Below are positions 35,557 through 44,216 of a DNA stretch of 64,000 nt, one piece after another. A program made the position numbers and the translations under genes. Within the stretch, counting starts at the first letter, position 1. The number at the start of each line of letters is the position of its first letter. Source of the stretch: Desulfotomaculum copahuensis (GTDB lineage Bacteria > Bacillota > Desulfotomaculia > Desulfotomaculales > Desulfovirgulaceae); contig NZ_LYVF01000002.1 in the NCBI RefSeq assembly GCF_001655685.1, forward strand, positions 62,001 to 126,000. The letters run 5' to 3'. The notes below the pieces were generated by a model. That model was given only the letters and a program-made list of their open reading frames with translations, was not told where the DNA came from and searched no databases.

Positions 35557-35888
35557 TTCTTTTTCTCACCTGCCTGCTAAAGCTATCGGGAAAATTTAAA
35601 ATATTCGGACGGTTAAAGCCGGACCGGTGCGCCGCGAAAAAGGTAAGCCGGTATTTAACAGTTAAAAACAACTAAAACAAATTTCCAGTTAAAAGTCAAT
35701 ACTCAAATTGCGTCATTATAGTCTGAATATTTCTTATTGACTAAATTATCTTGCCGATCTAAAATAAACCTAACATATTCGGACGGACGTCCGACCGACG
35801 GATCGGACAATGACACAAAACCCCCACCAAAAACCAGTACGCGTCCGCCACAAGATGAGAAATATACCAATATTTATGAGGAGCTTAA
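35557..35888. promoter_or_regulatory. Divergent control region with TetR-type operator
   Basis: This 332-base region is shared by the ligase operon (minus) and the TetR operon (plus). It contains TATTCGGACGG twice (about 35602 and 35776). The second copy runs into a near-perfect palindrome, TCGGACGGACGTCCGACCGA (35779-35798), with a perfect core CGGACGTCCG (35784-35793). This is the likely site of the adjacent TetR repressor, allowing joint control of both directions. Confidence 0.7.
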
Positions 35889-36458
35889 ATGTCCAAAGAG
35901 CAAAGCAACAAAGACAAAATCCTTGCCGCCGCCGGCGACCTCTTCTCCCAAAAGGGGATCAACAATACCAGCATCGGCGACCTTGCAGAGGCTCTCGGCA
36001 TCAGCAAGGGCACCATTTATTATTACTACAAAAGCAAAGATGACATCATCTATGACATTGTGGACCGGAATTTCCAGCAACTCACCGGTGCCCTGATCGA
36101 ACGTTTGCACCAACTCGACCGGGGCATTCCGCCCGCGGAAGTAGTCAGGTTGACGCTGGAAGCCGTGGTATCCGCGGAGGAACTGGGACGGCTCACCTTC
36201 CACCTGATTCAGGAGGCCATCACGGGTAACGGGGAGATCCGGCGCAAGATTGCCGCCAAATACCGCGAGTGGCGCCGCTTGATCGCCGATCAGTTGATCG
36301 ATCTCCTGAAGTTTCAGACCGGTCCGGAAGAGTTGGACGCCGCCGCGGCGGTGGTGCTGGCTTTTATCGAAGGCATAACGCTGCAGTGTCTGATCGCGCC
36401 GGAAGACATTCAAACGGCACTGGTGGCGGAAATATTCAGCAAAGTATTATTAAAATAA
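35889..36458 (+). CDS. TetR/AcrR-family regulator of the acyl-CoA cluster
   Basis: A 189-residue repressor with an N-terminal helix-turn-helix (INNTSIGDLAEALGISKGTIYYYYKSKDD) and a helical C-terminal ligand domain, similar in style to fatty-acid-responsive TetR proteins (FadR/PsrA-like). It is the first gene of an operon with an SCP2 protein, ALDH and ADH. It is divergent from the acyl-CoA ligase operon. An acyl-CoA or the free substrate is the likely inducer. GAGGAG lies 6 bases before the ATG. Confidence 0.9.
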   Translation: MSKEQSNKDKILAAAGDLFSQKGINNTSIGDLAEALGISKGTIYYYYKSKDDIIYDIVDRNFQQLTGALIERLHQLDRGIPPAEVVRLTLEAVVSAEELGRLTFHLIQEAITGNGEIRRKIAAKYREWRRLIADQLIDLLKFQTGPEELDAAAAVVLAFIEGITLQCLIAPEDIQTALVAEIFSKVLLK

Positions 36459-36473
36459 TGGGGGGCTGCAAAC

Positions 36474-36884
36474 ATGACTTTTTTCGTCAATTCCGAAGAG
36501 CTGTACAGGGTATTGGGAACATTTTTCCGTGCGCAAACCGGCTCGGATATAGCGCAGCAAATCGGTAAAACCGGAATCACGGTACAGTTCAAGTACTTGA
36601 ACCCGGACGCACTGATCACGCTGGTATCCACCGGGAACGATATAGAGGTTCAGGAAGGAGAGACCGCGCACAAGGCCGACGTGGTATTTGAAATGAAGGC
36701 CGATACGGCGCACCGCTTCTGGCTGGGAAAAGTCAACCTGCCCCAGGCGCTCGCCCGCCAGCAGATTATCGCCCGGGGACCGGTGCAAAAAGCGCTGAAA
36801 CTGCTGCCCATTATCCAACCCCTGTACGCCCGCTACCAGGCCTACCTGCAAGAAGCGGGGCGGGAAGATTTATTGACCGTTTAA
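36474..36884 (+). CDS. SCP2 sterol-carrier-domain protein
   Basis: A 136-residue protein with an SCP2-like fold: ITVQFKYLNPDALITLVSTG, ADVVFEMKADTAHRFWLGKVNL and RGPVQKALKLLPIIQPL. SCP2 domains bind fatty acyl chains, acyl-CoA or other hydrophobic molecules. Its place between the regulator and two dehydrogenases suggests it presents a hydrophobic alcohol, acid or CoA ester to the pathway. It starts 15 bases after the TetR stop with GGGGGC before the ATG. Confidence 0.8.
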   Translation: MTFFVNSEELYRVLGTFFRAQTGSDIAQQIGKTGITVQFKYLNPDALITLVSTGNDIEVQEGETAHKADVVFEMKADTAHRFWLGKVNLPQALARQQIIARGPVQKALKLLPIIQPLYARYQAYLQEAGREDLLTV

Positions 36885-36908
36885 CCGGTTAAAGAGGGGG
36901 AATCGAGC

Positions 36909-38393
36909 ATGGATTATGGTTTCATCATTGGCGGGGAAAAGCTTTTCAGTGCGGCCGGGGAGTTTTTCCCGGTCGTCGACCCGGCCACCGGCGAACCGTT
37001 CGCCCGGGTGGCCAAAGCAGGGCCGGCGGACGTAGACCGGGCCGTAAAGACGGCCCGGGAGGCGCTGGAGGACCGGCGCTGGTCAATCATTTCCCCGCTG
37101 GAAAGGGGACGCATTTTAAACCGCACCGGCGAGCTGATCCGGAACAACGCGGATGAACTGGCCGGCTTGATGAGCAAGGAAAACGGCATGACCCTGAACA
37201 CGGCCCTTTATGTAGAAATCCCCCTGGCGGTGGATACTTTCAGCTATTACAGCGGACTGGCCGCCCGGACCGGTGGCGAAACCGTGCCTTTCGCGGTGGA
37301 CGGCGCCCCGCCCGACTATCTGGCCCTGACCATCAAGGAGCCGGTGGGCGTGGCGGCACAGATTACCCCCTGGAACTTTCCTCTTTTAATGCCGGCCTGG
37401 AAAATAGCGCCGGCCCTGGCCGCCGGCTGCCCGGTGGTGCTCAAACCGTCGTCGGAAACACCTTTAACCGCCCTGCGCCTGGCGGAAATCTGTCTGGAAG
37501 CGGGCGTACCGGAGGGAATGGTCAACGTGCTCACCGGACCCGGCGGCACCGTGGGACGCGCCCTGGTTACCCATCCCGGCGTAAGCAAAATCACCTTTAC
37601 CGGGGAAACCGAAACCGGGCGCTCCATCTTGAGAGACGCCGCCGGTGACATCAAGCGGGTCACCCTGGAACTGGGCGGCAAATCACCAAACATTATCTTT
37701 GAGGACGCCGATCTGGAAGCCGCCGTATCCGGGGCGCTGTTCGGCATTTTTTTGAACCAGGGACAGGTCTGCCAGGCCGGCAGCCGGATTTTCGTGCAGG
37801 AATCCATCTACGATGCTTTTATCGAGGCTTTTATCGCCCGCGCCGGCGCCCTGACGGTGGGTCCGGGCAGCGACATGATGTCCGACCTGGGGCCGCTGAT
37901 CAACCAGTCCCAGCTAACCAAAGTGCAAAATTACATTGCCGCCGGCAAAACCCAGGGCGCCAGATTGCTCACCGGGGGCGGCCGGCCGGCACTGACGGCA
38001 CCGTATGAAAAAGGCTTTTTTATCGAACCAACCGTTTTCGGCGCGGTCGACCCGGAAATGAGCATCGCCCGGGAGGAGATATTCGGACCGGTGGCGGCCG
38101 TCCTGCCCTTCAGCAGCGAGGAAGAACTGATCCGCATGGCCAACGGCACCATTTACGGCCTGGCCGGGGCCGTCTGGACACGGGACATCAAGCGGGCCTT
38201 CCGGGTGGCCCGGGCCGTCCGGTCCGGCACCATCTGGATCAACACCTACCAGTTGCTTTCCCCCACGGCGCCCTTCGGCGGCTATAAACAAAGCGGCCTC
38301 GGCCGGGAACTGGGGAGCCAGGGACTGGAGGCCTACCTGGAAACGAAAACGGTGATCGTTGATTTAAATGAGTCGCCCGTATCCTATTTCTAA
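36909..38393 (+). CDS. NAD(P)-dependent aldehyde dehydrogenase
   Basis: A 494-residue ALDH. Visible landmarks are the cofactor and fold motif ITPWNFPLLMPAWKIAPALAAG, the general base in LELGGKSPN (~260), the catalytic cysteine in NQGQVCQAGSR (~293) and EEIFGPVAAVLPF (~390). It should oxidise an aldehyde to the acid that the divergent ligase then activates. Length is normal. GAGGGGG precedes the start, and the gene follows SCP2 by 24 bases. Confidence 0.9.
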   Translation: MDYGFIIGGEKLFSAAGEFFPVVDPATGEPFARVAKAGPADVDRAVKTAREALEDRRWSIISPLERGRILNRTGELIRNNADELAGLMSKENGMTLNTALYVEIPLAVDTFSYYSGLAARTGGETVPFAVDGAPPDYLALTIKEPVGVAAQITPWNFPLLMPAWKIAPALAAGCPVVLKPSSETPLTALRLAEICLEAGVPEGMVNVLTGPGGTVGRALVTHPGVSKITFTGETETGRSILRDAAGDIKRVTLELGGKSPNIIFEDADLEAAVSGALFGIFLNQGQVCQAGSRIFVQESIYDAFIEAFIARAGALTVGPGSDMMSDLGPLINQSQLTKVQNYIAAGKTQGARLLTGGGRPALTAPYEKGFFIEPTVFGAVDPEMSIAREEIFGPVAAVLPFSSEEELIRMANGTIYGLAGAVWTRDIKRAFRVARAVRSGTIWINTYQLLSPTAPFGGYKQSGLGRELGSQGLEAYLETKTVIVDLNESPVSYF

Positions 38394-38408
38394 AAAGGGG
38401 GTGAAAGC

Positions 38409-39587
38409 ATGTTTCCGTTTCCGAATTTTTTGGAATTCAACCTTTTTACCCGCATCATCGGCGGCAATGACGTGCTGGAAAGCCTGGGGGACGAACTGAC
38501 GGCCCTGGGCATAACCCGGCTGTTCGTGGTTACCGACACCCGCTTAAAGGAAGCGGGCATTGTGGAAGGCGTGCTGCGGCACCTGGAAGGGAAAAACATA
38601 CAGGTGGCGGAAATCTTTGATCGCTGCCGCCCCAACTCGGACATCGCCCTGGTGGAAGAAGGCGCCCGGCGGATCGCCGCCTGCGGCGCCGACGGCCTGC
38701 TGGCCATCGGCGGCGGCAGCAACATTGATACCGCCAAGGGCATGAACCTGGTCTATACCCTGGGCGGTCAACTGCTGGACCACCAGGGAGCTTTCAACAT
38801 TTCCCGGCCGATGAAGCTGCCGCTGGCGGCCATTCCCACCACCGCCGGAACGGGCAGCGAGGTTTCCCTGGGTGCGGTGATCCGGGACAGCGGCCAGCAG
38901 GCCAAAATCACCTTTGCCAGCCCCCATCTGGCCCCCCGCCTGGCCCTTCTCGTCCCTTCCCTGACGGCAGGCATGCCGCCGGCACTTACCGCCGCCACCG
39001 GTTTCGACGTACTTTCCCACGCCGTGGAGGCTTATGTCTCAGTCAACCACAACCCCTTTACCGACGCTCTGGCCCTGGAGTCGATACGCTACGTCAAACG
39101 CTACCTGGTGCGGGCCGTCGCCAACGGCGGGAAGGACCCGGAAGCCCGCTACGGCATGCAGGTGGCGGCCACCATGGCGGCCATGTCTTTCAACGTGGCC
39201 CTGCTGGGCGCCGCCCACGCCGTCGCCCACGCCACCGGCGGCCTGTACGGGGTCCCGCACGGGGCGGCCAACGCCCTGGTCCTGCCGGCCGTATGCGCCT
39301 ACAACCTGGACGCCTGTCCGGAAAGGTACCGGACCATAGCGGAATGCCTGGGCGTAAACACCTGCGGGTTGGACTCAAAGACGGCCGGAGAAGCGGGAAT
39401 CGCGGAAATGCGGGCCATGCGCGAATTGTGCGGACTACCCGCCACCCTGTCCGCGGTAAACATCCCGGCCTCCGCAATCCCCGCGCTGGCTGAACTGGCC
39501 GAAGGGGACGCCACCATCGTCACCAACCCCAAACCGATCGGCCGCGCGGAAATCGAGGCCATGCTGAAAACCATTGCCGGAGATTAA
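38409..39587 (+). CDS. Iron-containing alcohol dehydrogenase
   Basis: A 392-residue group III (Fe-ADH) dehydrogenase. The NAD-binding GGGSNIDTAKG (~101) and the metal ligands Asp and His in GFDVLSHAVEAY and two His in AHAVAHATGGLYGVPHG (~263-279) are all present. It would interconvert an alcohol and the aldehyde handled by the ALDH whose gene ends 15 bases upstream. It has AAAGGGGGTG before the ATG. It ends the operon; no clear terminator follows. Confidence 0.9.
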   Translation: MFPFPNFLEFNLFTRIIGGNDVLESLGDELTALGITRLFVVTDTRLKEAGIVEGVLRHLEGKNIQVAEIFDRCRPNSDIALVEEGARRIAACGADGLLAIGGGSNIDTAKGMNLVYTLGGQLLDHQGAFNISRPMKLPLAAIPTTAGTGSEVSLGAVIRDSGQQAKITFASPHLAPRLALLVPSLTAGMPPALTAATGFDVLSHAVEAYVSVNHNPFTDALALESIRYVKRYLVRAVANGGKDPEARYGMQVAATMAAMSFNVALLGAAHAVAHATGGLYGVPHGAANALVLPAVCAYNLDACPERYRTIAECLGVNTCGLDSKTAGEAGIAEMRAMRELCGLPATLSAVNIPASAIPALAELAEGDATIVTNPKPIGRAEIEAMLKTIAGD

Positions 39588-39816
39588 GGGAAAGCCGGCC
39601 TCCCGGGGAGCGTAAGCTGCTTTTGTTAAGAAACATACGACAGGCAAAATCACCCCGGTGAGGGGAAGAGGCAATCATTTGCCGGGTAACCGGACCGGGA
39701 CGCCGCCTCGCGCTGTTGTCCGGAGGAGATATTGTCCCCGGCACCGCCGTGCCGCCCGGCGCCCCACCGCCGCCCCTTGCCAGGCGTGAAGCAATACAAC
39801 CAGCTCTGTTCGCCGC

Positions 39817-40743
39817 CTAATACCGCGCCAACCAGGCAAACACCGGCAGGGTGAACAGGCTGAGCAGGGTGGTGAACACCACCACCCGGGACAGAAAACC
39901 ATAGCCGGCGTTGTATTTACGCGCCACGGTGGGCGCCAGGGCGGCCGCCGGCATGGCCATTTCCAGCAACAACACCGTTTTCCCGGTGGGGGAAAAGAAT
40001 GGTGCCAAGTGCAGCAGGGCCAGGGTCAGGGCGGGCAGCATCAGCAGTTTGATCACAGTGGACTGGTAAACCAGTTTACTGGTCAGCAGCGATTTAAAGT
40101 CTTTTTCGGCCAGCATGGAACCAATTAAGAGCAGGGCCAGGGGAATGGTGGCCTCACCCAGTCCGTTGAGCGGCTCGAAGAGCAGCCGCGGCAGCTGCAC
40201 GTGCCCCAGGGCCAGCAAAAAACCGGTCACAATGGAGATCACATTGATATTCAGCGCTTCCCGCCACCTGAACCCGCCGCCCTGCCGCCGGCAGATCATC
40301 CATACTCCCAGCGTCCAGAACAGCAGGTTGTGTCCCAGGGAGTAAAGGGCGGCGTAAAATATGCCGATTTTGCCGAACAGGATGTAACAGACCGGAAACC
40401 CGACATAAGTGACATTGCCAAAGATGGTGCCGAACCGGAAGGAGTCCTCCGCCGGGCCGTCCACGCGCAACAGGCGGGAAACAGGAAGAATGAACAGGTA
40501 GGAAAGGGTGACCAGCACCAGCGAACCGGCCAGGATGAGCAGTCCTTCATACAACTGGCCGGTGGATATTTTCAGGCTCATGGAAGTGACGGTAAGGGCG
40601 GGCATGGTGAAGTAAAAGACCAGGCTGGAAACGGCCCTGTCCGTTCCGGCGTCCAGAATCCCCGCCCGCCGCCCCAGCCAGCCGAAAAAAACATAAATAA
40701 AAAGAACGCCGATTTCCCGGCCCAGGGATAACAGTTCGATCAT
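39817..40743 (-). CDS. AEC-family transporter
   Basis: A 308-residue membrane protein with about ten helices, of the auxin efflux carrier family (SSLVFYFTMPALTVTSMSLKI near the N-terminus, ATIPLALLLIGSML near 200). Bacterial members carry malate, malonate or other organic acids, usually poorly defined. It follows a small unknown protein by 9 bases on the same strand, suggesting co-expression. Confidence 0.85.
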   Translation of the reverse strand: MIELLSLGREIGVLFIYVFFGWLGRRAGILDAGTDRAVSSLVFYFTMPALTVTSMSLKISTGQLYEGLLILAGSLVLVTLSYLFILPVSRLLRVDGPAEDSFRFGTIFGNVTYVGFPVCYILFGKIGIFYAALYSLGHNLLFWTLGVWMICRRQGGGFRWREALNINVISIVTGFLLALGHVQLPRLLFEPLNGLGEATIPLALLLIGSMLAEKDFKSLLTSKLVYQSTVIKLLMLPALTLALLHLAPFFSPTGKTVLLLEMAMPAAALAPTVARKYNAGYGFLSRVVVFTTLLSLFTLPVFAWLARY

Positions 40744-40752
40744 CGCTCGCGT

Positions 40753-41106
40753 TTAATCCTCTACTTCCACCGCACAGGGCAGATTGACATTTATGGAAAC
40801 CACCGCGTCCCGTTCGGACTTGTTCTCCAGGCGCAGGCGGAATTGGGCGTTTTTCAAGGTGTGGTGCCACACCGTATCCCCTTCCAGCACTTCCATCGAA
40901 TCCGCCACCTGCCACTGTTCCCCGTCGAACTCCTCAATGGCCGCATCAACCGTTCCCGTAGAACGGATGCTGAACGCGGTATCCATAATATCGGCCTCCA
41001 ATGGATCTGACGTGGCGATTGCCCCGGCAGCCAGAGTCATCCTCTCGATCAGGGCAAACACCTGCGGACGGAAACATTCCACTTTTTTCTTCACATACTC
41101 ATCCAT
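40753..41106 (-). CDS. Unknown 117-residue cytoplasmic protein
   Basis: I do not recognise the family. The protein is acidic with no membrane segment. It begins MDEYVKKKVECFRPQVFALI and then alternates beta-like stretches (WQVADSMEVLEGDTVWHHTL, AQFRLRLENKSE), so a small beta-rich fold is plausible. The ATG at 41106 has AAGGTG upstream and is preferred over one three codons earlier. It sits directly before the AEC transporter gene. Confidence 0.6.
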   Translation of the reverse strand: MDEYVKKKVECFRPQVFALIERMTLAAGAIATSDPLEADIMDTAFSIRSTGTVDAAIEEFDGEQWQVADSMEVLEGDTVWHHTLKNAQFRLRLENKSERDAVVSINVNLPCAVEVED

Positions 41107-41185
41107 TATTTTCACCTTCCCGGTTAATTGTACATTTATTGCTTCGTCAAATATAAGCCTGTTCCTGCAATAAAATTTTTATCCC

Positions 41186-41244
41186 TTGACAGCCGGGGAA
41201 AAGTGTTATATGATACCAGAGAAAGTTCACCCAAGCAGTATACT
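41186..41244 (+). promoter_or_regulatory. Promoter of the Rrf2 gene with a palindrome
   Basis: TTGACA (41186-41191) and TATGAT (41209-41214) are 17 bases apart, a near-consensus sigma-A promoter. A perfect 8-bp palindrome AGTATACT lies at 41237-41244, just downstream of the expected start site, where autorepression could act. Confidence 0.75.
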
Positions 41245-41264
41245 TTAGGAATGAGGAGAACTGG

Positions 41265-41759
41265 ATGAGGCTTAATCAGGCCACGGACTACGCTTTCCGG
41301 GCGGTGCTCCATCTGGCCCAGTTGCCGCCGGGGGAGGTGGTGGAAGCCCAGGTTATTGCCGGGCGGGAATGCATTCCGATCCGGTTTTTATTGAAAATCT
41401 TACGGCTGCTGACCAAAGCCGGTATTGTCAATTCGCACCGCGGCGTGGGCGGCGGATACGCCCTGGCCCGCTCCCCGGAAAAAATCACCTTGCTGGACGT
41501 GCTGACGGCCGTGGAAGGACCGGTACGCATCAACCGCTGCCTGGTGGATCCGGAATTTTGCAGCCGGCAGGGTCCGCCCCATTGTGCCGTGCACAATGCG
41601 CTGAGAGCAATCCAAACCACGTTGATCCAACAATTTCAGTCATACAATTTCGCCCAACTGGCCGGCAGGACTTCGTCCCGGCCGGCCGGGGAAAAACTTA
41701 AGTCCGGGGAACCGGCGACCGGTAGCGCTATTACCGGACCGGAACCGGTCAACGCATGA
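41265..41759 (+). CDS. Rrf2-family iron-sulfur regulator
   Basis: A 164-residue Rrf2 protein: MRLNQATDYAFRAVLHLAQL, a winged helix with HRGVGGGYALARSPEKITLLDV, and three cysteines (CLVDPEFC...PHC, ~96-112) that could hold a [2Fe-2S] or [4Fe-4S] cluster as in NsrR or IscR. A Ser/Pro-rich tail of about 30 residues is not part of the family core. It lies 301 bases upstream of cooS on the same strand and is the likely regulator of the CO operon. GAGGAG precedes the ATG. Confidence 0.88.
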   Translation: MRLNQATDYAFRAVLHLAQLPPGEVVEAQVIAGRECIPIRFLLKILRLLTKAGIVNSHRGVGGGYALARSPEKITLLDVLTAVEGPVRINRCLVDPEFCSRQGPPHCAVHNALRAIQTTLIQQFQSYNFAQLAGRTSSRPAGEKLKSGEPATGSAITGPEPVNA

Positions 41760-42060
41760 ATGACTGCCGTCAAAGTTGAAGCCACCGGACCGGACCCGGA
41801 CATCCCGCCGGAACCGGCAAACGGCACGAAACAGAAGTGTTACGCCATATCTGCCACCTGCCTCCGGCCGCTTCAACCGGTTGATCATCGGTGCTAAAGC
41901 GCCGCTATCACGGCCGGCCGCTTCGAACATTGAAACCGCTGGTACGTGATTGCCTTTTGCTTTTCCCCGGTGACCGGCATCTGCCAAAAAGTCCGCCTTC
42001 GGGCGGGCTTATCAAAGCCTTAATAGTGTACTAAATTAGTATTCAATTGGAGGTGCCCTG
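41760..42060 (+). promoter_or_regulatory. cooS leader with hairpin and palindrome
   Basis: A stretch of 301 bases without a gene. A 7-bp stem with a TTCG loop (41991-42008) is followed on the plus strand by TTATC, so it would terminate only weakly there; the T5 run is on the minus side. The perfect palindrome TACTAAATTAGTA (42029-42041) lies 20 bases before the cooS ATG and could be an operator, possibly for Rrf2. Confidence 0.5.
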
Positions 42061-43926
42061 ATGAAAAAAGTCTGTCCTTCCGCCGATGAGATCCTGTCCC
42101 GTTTTATTGTCTCCAAAGATGACGTGGAAACAGCCTTTCACCGTCTGTCCACCCAGCAGCCCAAGTGCGGCTTCGGCCTGCAGGGGGTTTGCTGTCGCCT
42201 GTGCTCCAACGGCCCCTGCCGGGTTACCCCCAAATCACCCCGCGGGGTATGCGGCGCAGACGCCGACACCATGGTGGCGCGCAATTTCCTGCGTGCGGTG
42301 GCCGCCGGTGCGGCCTGCTACCTGCATGTGGTGGAAAACGCGGCCGGCAGCCTGCAGGCGGCGGCTGCATCCGGAAAAGAGATCCAGGGGGCGGCAGTGC
42401 TGGCCGAACTGGCCGGCGCGCTGGACCTGCCCGGAAGCGACGCGCGTGAGCGGGCCGGCCACCTGGCCGGGCAGGTTATGGATGACCTGTACCGGCCGCG
42501 GCAAAAGCAAATGGCTCTGACGGAAAAGCTGGCCTACGCCCCCCGTCTGGCCCGCTGGCGGGAACTGGGCATCATACCGGGCGGCGCCAAGTCCGAAGTC
42601 TTCGACGCCCTGGTCAAAACCAGCACCAACCAGTCCAGCGATCCGGTGGATATGATGTTACACGCCCTGCGCCTGGGCATCGCCACCGGCATTTACGGTC
42701 TCGAACTGACCAATTTGTTAAATGACGTTTTGCTCGGCGAACCAAAAATTGCCGCCGGCCCGGTGGGTTTCAGCGTGGTTGACCCGGACTACATCAACAT
42801 TATGGTCACCGGCCACCAGCATGCCTTAATCGGTCCGGTGCAGGAAGGGCTGGCCGCCCCCCGGGCTATTGATCTGGCCCGGCAGGCGGGCGCCAGGGGC
42901 TTTAAAATCATCGGCTGCACCTGCGTCGGCCAGGATCTGCAGTCCCGCGGCGACCAAAACGGTGTTTTTGCCGGTCATGCCGGGAACAACTTCACCAGTG
43001 AGGCGCTTCTGGCCACCGGCGGCGTCGACCTGGTGTTGAGCGAGTTCAACTGCACCCTGCCGGGCATTGAGGAAGTCTGCCGCCAATACATGGTGGCCCA
43101 GATCTGTCTGGACGACGTGGCCAAAAAACAAAACGCGGGTTACCTGCCCTTCGATCCGGGCGCCGGCGAAGAAACCGCCCGCCGGGTGGTTGAAGCGGCT
43201 GTGGAAAGCTACCGGCAGCGCCGCGGCCGGATCGGCATAAACGTACCGGAACACGGATATGAGAACTCCCTGGCCGGTTTAAGTGAAAGAAACCTGCGTG
43301 CCTTTTTGGGCGGCAACTATAAACCGCTGATCGAACTGATCGCTTCCGGCCGGGTAAAAGGCCTGGCTGCCATTGTGGGCTGCTCCAACCTGACGGCCGG
43401 CGGCCACGACGTTTTCACCGCCGGACTGACCCGGGAACTGATTGCCCGGGACATCCTGGTGCTCTCCGCCGGCTGCACCAGCGGCGGCCTGGAAAACCTG
43501 GGCTTCATGTCCCCGGAAGCAGCCGGCTGGGCCGGGGAAAAGCTGCGCCAGGTATGCCGGGAACTGAACATCCCGCCGGTGCTCAACTTCGGCCCCTGCC
43601 TGGGCATCGGCCGGCTGGAAATGGTGGCCGCCGGCATCGCGGCGGCGCTGCAGGTGGATCTGCCCCAACTGCCCCTGGTGCTGTCGGCGCCCCAATGGCT
43701 GGAGGAACAGGCGCTGGCCGACGGCGCTTTCGGCCTGGCCCTGGGACTGCCCCTGCACCTGGCCCTGCCTCCCTTCATCACTGGCAGCAAGCTGGTCACC
43801 CGGGTGCTCACGGAGGACATGGAGAAGCTCACCGGCGGCCGGGTGATTGTGGAGGGAGAGATCGTACCGGCGGCGGAGCAACTGGAAGCGGTGATCATGC
43901 AGAGAAGGGCGGCGCTGGGGATTTAA
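42061..43926 (+). CDS. cooS: Anaerobic carbon monoxide dehydrogenase, catalytic subunit
   Basis: A 621-residue Ni-Fe CODH that oxidises CO to CO2. The D- and B-cluster cysteines are complete (C36, C44, C45, C48, C53, C64). C-cluster candidates are C331 in SEFNC, GC in VGCSNL, GC in AGCTSGG and NFGPCLG. The stretch that usually reads CCTGNE...RHG, with the histidine iron ligand, reads CTCVGQDLQSRGD here, so the histidine is replaced by glycine. The family's remaining cysteine ligand could not be placed. GGAGGTG precedes the ATG. It is the first gene of cooS-cooF-FNOR, with no ACS genes nearby, so a role in CO-linked electron supply or redox balance is likelier than acetyl-CoA synthesis. Confidence 0.9.
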   Translation: MKKVCPSADEILSRFIVSKDDVETAFHRLSTQQPKCGFGLQGVCCRLCSNGPCRVTPKSPRGVCGADADTMVARNFLRAVAAGAACYLHVVENAAGSLQAAAASGKEIQGAAVLAELAGALDLPGSDARERAGHLAGQVMDDLYRPRQKQMALTEKLAYAPRLARWRELGIIPGGAKSEVFDALVKTSTNQSSDPVDMMLHALRLGIATGIYGLELTNLLNDVLLGEPKIAAGPVGFSVVDPDYINIMVTGHQHALIGPVQEGLAAPRAIDLARQAGARGFKIIGCTCVGQDLQSRGDQNGVFAGHAGNNFTSEALLATGGVDLVLSEFNCTLPGIEEVCRQYMVAQICLDDVAKKQNAGYLPFDPGAGEETARRVVEAAVESYRQRRGRIGINVPEHGYENSLAGLSERNLRAFLGGNYKPLIELIASGRVKGLAAIVGCSNLTAGGHDVFTAGLTRELIARDILVLSAGCTSGGLENLGFMSPEAAGWAGEKLRQVCRELNIPPVLNFGPCLGIGRLEMVAAGIAAALQVDLPQLPLVLSAPQWLEEQALADGAFGLALGLPLHLALPPFITGSKLVTRVLTEDMEKLTGGRVIVEGEIVPAAEQLEAVIMQRRAALGI

Positions 43927-44216
43927 CCCGGACCGAACGACCGGGAAGGGCATGCTTTTCAGCCGTTCCTGCCCCACTCTTCCGGTAATTTTACCCGGTG
44001 TCCCCACCAGCGGCTTCTTTACGGTGCACAATTTTCCTGCGGGGAGTACCGGGCCCTGCCGCTGATGGCTCCGGGGAGCTTATCCAGACCGGTTTTCAGT
44101 TGCTTGCAACAAAATCAAAACCGTATACATCATACCTGCTCTTAACCAAATGAGGCCTAAAAGGACACCGGATACCGGTCACCATTTCATAACTGCCAAA
44201 GAGGTGACTATCAACC
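43927..44216. other. Spacer between cooS and cooF
   Basis: A stretch of 290 bases, no gene or clear terminator. A promoter for cooF could lie here but none is convincing. Confidence 0.35.
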
